Positions 61,322 through 64,000 of a stretch of DNA of 64,000 bases are shown here, piece after piece; the stretch's first letter is position 1; each line of letters begins with the position of its first letter. Made by a program: the position numbers and the translations under genes. This DNA comes from Phoenix dactylifera (lineage: Eukaryota > Streptophyta > Magnoliopsida > Arecales > Arecaceae), in NCBI RefSeq assembly GCF_009389715.1, contig NC_052400.1, positions 18,817,674 to 18,881,673 on the forward strand. The letters are read 5' to 3'. The notes under the pieces were generated by a model, which was given only the letters and a program-made list of their open reading frames with translations, was not told where the DNA came from and ran no database searches.

Positions 61322-64000
61322 GAGGGTCGCCGCTGACATCTCATGCATTGGCTTTTTCCCTAAATGGGCCAATTGCTCTGGTCAACAAGGCAGTCTCCGG
61401 AAGGTCGCCCATGTTTACCTGTCAACTAAAGATGGAAAACAAAAAGATGTTTCCTTTCTCTTTGTTCAATCCTTTCCACCCTACCCTTCCTTTCTTCTAT
61501 GCTGCCGGCCATTTACTTTTGCATGGAATCGCAGAATGCAAATGGATCGTCGATGTCAAGTTATAGATGGTTCTTGCTTCCCTATATTTTTAGCTCTGTT
61601 TTCTTTCTGATGGAGATATCTTTTTCAACTATGACAGAAAAAAATATCAAACAAATGATGTGTCTGGTTATCATGGGACATCTAATCATAAAAAAAAAAT
61701 AAGCTATTAGATTTTAAGAAGATTATCAATAGATGGTTTCACTTGGTTGAGGTCTCCCAGTGTTTTTATTTCATGCGGACTATCTAGGTTCGACTCCAAC
61801 TCTACTCTACTCTAGTGTTTTGATGGATCTTCCTCCACCTTAATCCTCACAATAGGAGAAGGAGAAAAAAGAACAGAAAACTGGCTTGTTGGGCTATCCA
61901 TGTTCCAATCTGTCTGGCCATGTATTACACTAATTATTCTTTTGACATCAAATGGGTGGTTAAGATTTGTTTATATGACAAGGCTAATATGTTAAACAGA
62001 ATGGAGCAAGTCTGGTCTCTTCACAACTTTTGAATCTAATGGGACAGTGACAAAGCATTAAAAGGTATTAAATGTAATAGATGTCTTAGACTAACCATGC
62101 TCCATGGAATCTCTCTCCTTTTACTGAAAGGTCAAACCTTAGCTACCCCAATCACAAGGTCAGTAACTTAGACCCCAAAATAAAAAAAAAAAAATTCCCC
62201 ACTCTCTAAAAGACTCCAGTATAACAATAAATCCCTGTTGACTAGTCTCATAACAATCAGACCAATAATTTCAGGGTTGGAGAAATGGTCGGAGCAAGGG
62301 ATAAAGCAAGGCAAGCATCTTTGCAATTGGATATATGGGATGTTGTTGCTTAGTATATATCTATATAATGTCTATGATTTATTTAAAGAAAGTTACTGCT
62401 GTATCGACTCTTCTCTTGAAACATTCAATCAATTATCTCTCTGCTGAAAAGTAGTGAGAGCATTGCCGCAATCCAGTTAATCCAGTTAATTGGCACTCCT
62501 CCCATAGGGTTCTGGTGGTGATATCTTCATCATATTTCTCAAAAAGAAAATAACTAAAGCATTACTTTTTTTTTGAAGTAGTTTAGCTTGTTGATTTCTG
62601 AGAGATAATGGTGTTATGGGGAATTGTCGATCAACTCTAGTGGTTAGATTTCCGTTCGCATCTTTGTAGAAACCTACAAGTCCTCTACTCCCACAAAAAA
62701 AAAATTATAAGTCAAATATCATATTTATTTTTCAAAGAATGCAATGAGGCATTCAACAATGAATATTATACTTATGAAAAAACAATTCTCGATCTTCGAT
62801 CAGACACTCATTCAAAAAAAAATTATTTTAAAGAAGGAGAACAGGTGCAGGTGGGAGACTATCTGAAAATTGGCATGAGGACAGGATGAGATCCAACTCT
62901 GTATATCAACACAGGAGACTTTTTAACTCAATTAATTGGCACACCCTCTCATTTAGTCCAGCTATGTCTCATCAAACTTGTAGTCCTCTTTGTGTACTTT
63001 ATTCATATTTATGCTTTTATTTTATGAAAATATACATGTTTGTGTTCTAAATGTGATTATATATTTATTTTAAACATGTTAATGCAAGTTATATACTTGA
63101 TTGTGCTTGTTTTGAACAAAATTAAACAAGCACTGCCATGTCGATGCATGGACTCGTATATGCATGGCTTTGCGTGTTGATGTGGCAATGCATCATTGGC
63201 TAGGTTCAAGCAATTTGCAACCACGTTGCCATTTACATCCGCCATCTCTTAAAAAGGGGAATATCATTTCTTCAGAATTAAATGGTCATCAAAGTGAGAT
63301 GTCGAACATAATTTTTTTTATCAATATATCTTGTCCTTTAATGGCGGGCAAATCAAGGTCAAAATTTAAAATTGAGTTACCAATCCCTGAGCCAGTCCCT
63401 GCTTATTTCTCCATAAGCGTCCTATCCCCCGGATCACAATAACATAACTCAATGGTGAGATAGATTTGTGAGAAAAATAAACTTGGATGGGAAATTTCGG
63501 AAACAATAACAAACTTTTTATGAATTAATAAAGGCATACAAGACTCATCAGGCACAGAACTATTGATTCTCTCCAAGAAGATTCTTTCAAGCGCGAGATG
63601 ATAAACTGCGTGAGTGGAGTGGACTCGGACACGAGGAAACCAGGCACCCTTTACCATTCACCAATATTAAGACTCAAGCTACGAGGTTAATTTTTTGAAG
63701 CTCAAATTAAAGCAGTAAAACAACACCATGATAGTGCTCTCCGTCACTAGAGTCGAGGACGAAACTAATTGTTCACCGTAACTCTTCCTCACAGTTCTCC
63801 GAGGATTCACTATAGACTCGTTTGATTTGTAAAAAAAAAATTTCTCACCAATTTTTTTTTGTGGTAAGTTGATGTTTAGATACAAATATCTAAAAAATAA
63901 TTTTTTATATTTTGTTAATAATAAAAAAATGACACATTTCTAATTAGTTTATATTTAGTTGAACATTTACTTTTCTAAAAAAATTATATAAAATACTGGT
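61322..64000. other. 3' flank of the GA 2-oxidase; no further gene seen
   Basis: Likely 3' UTR to about 61650. At 61744-61797 a TGGTTGAGG and a GGTTCGACTCC resemble a tRNA-type A/B box pair, perhaps a SINE head, but no tail or duplication is visible. A similar, weaker case ends in an A-run at about 62695-62704. ORFs at 63057-63885 have no recognisable domain. Confidence 0.5.

Overview
The window is nuclear DNA from a flowering plant, most likely a monocot. It has split genes with GT-AG introns, one very GC-rich intronless transporter ORF whose GC falls from 5' to 3' (a monocot habit), AT-rich introns and intergenic DNA, and much decayed transposon sequence. A palm-like genome with long, repeat-filled introns would fit, but the species is inference. 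There is no sign of bacterial, organellar or viral DNA.

Layout. 1-19650 (minus): a MYND-finger ubiquitin-specific protease of the plant UBP15-19 class, 13 coding exons rebuilt here, running off the left edge; one intron is 9.1 kb. 20-25.5 kb: intergenic, with a probable solo LTR and a GT/GA microsatellite. 25.6-37 kb (minus): two tandem paralogues with the same four-exon, all phase-0 design, encoding membrane-anchored, TPR-like proteins I cannot name; the upstream copy has a convincing plastid transit peptide. A dead Ty1-copia element sits in an intron of one copy, and a LINE fragment and a SINE with perfect target-site duplications lie between them. 38.7-43.7 kb: two non-autonomous hAT elements, a broken amino acid transporter copy with a copia LTR, and a LINE tail interrupted by another hAT element. 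44.3-46.1 kb (plus): intact cationic amino acid transporter, CAT5/CAT8-like. 47.8-49.5 kb: PPR pseudogene broken by two inverted copies of one LTR. 51.8 kb (plus): arabinogalactan peptide. 53-59.5 kb: LTR pieces, a LINE endonuclease relic split by a 937-bp hAT element, and unassigned minus-strand sequence. 59.8-61.3 kb (plus): intact gibberellin 2-oxidase. 61.3-64 kb: nothing recognisable.

The genes do not form a pathway. The coherent themes are (a) local duplication, meaning the tandem TPR-like pair and the live transporter beside its dead copy, and (b) a dense set of short hAT-type elements from four TIR families. Seven of these can be delimited to the base by 8-bp target duplications, and three of one family sit in introns of the protease gene. 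The best candidate for something undescribed is the TPR-like tandem pair; the best-supported structural discovery is the hAT set, which includes one insertion whose pre-insertion site survives in a neighbouring tandem copy.
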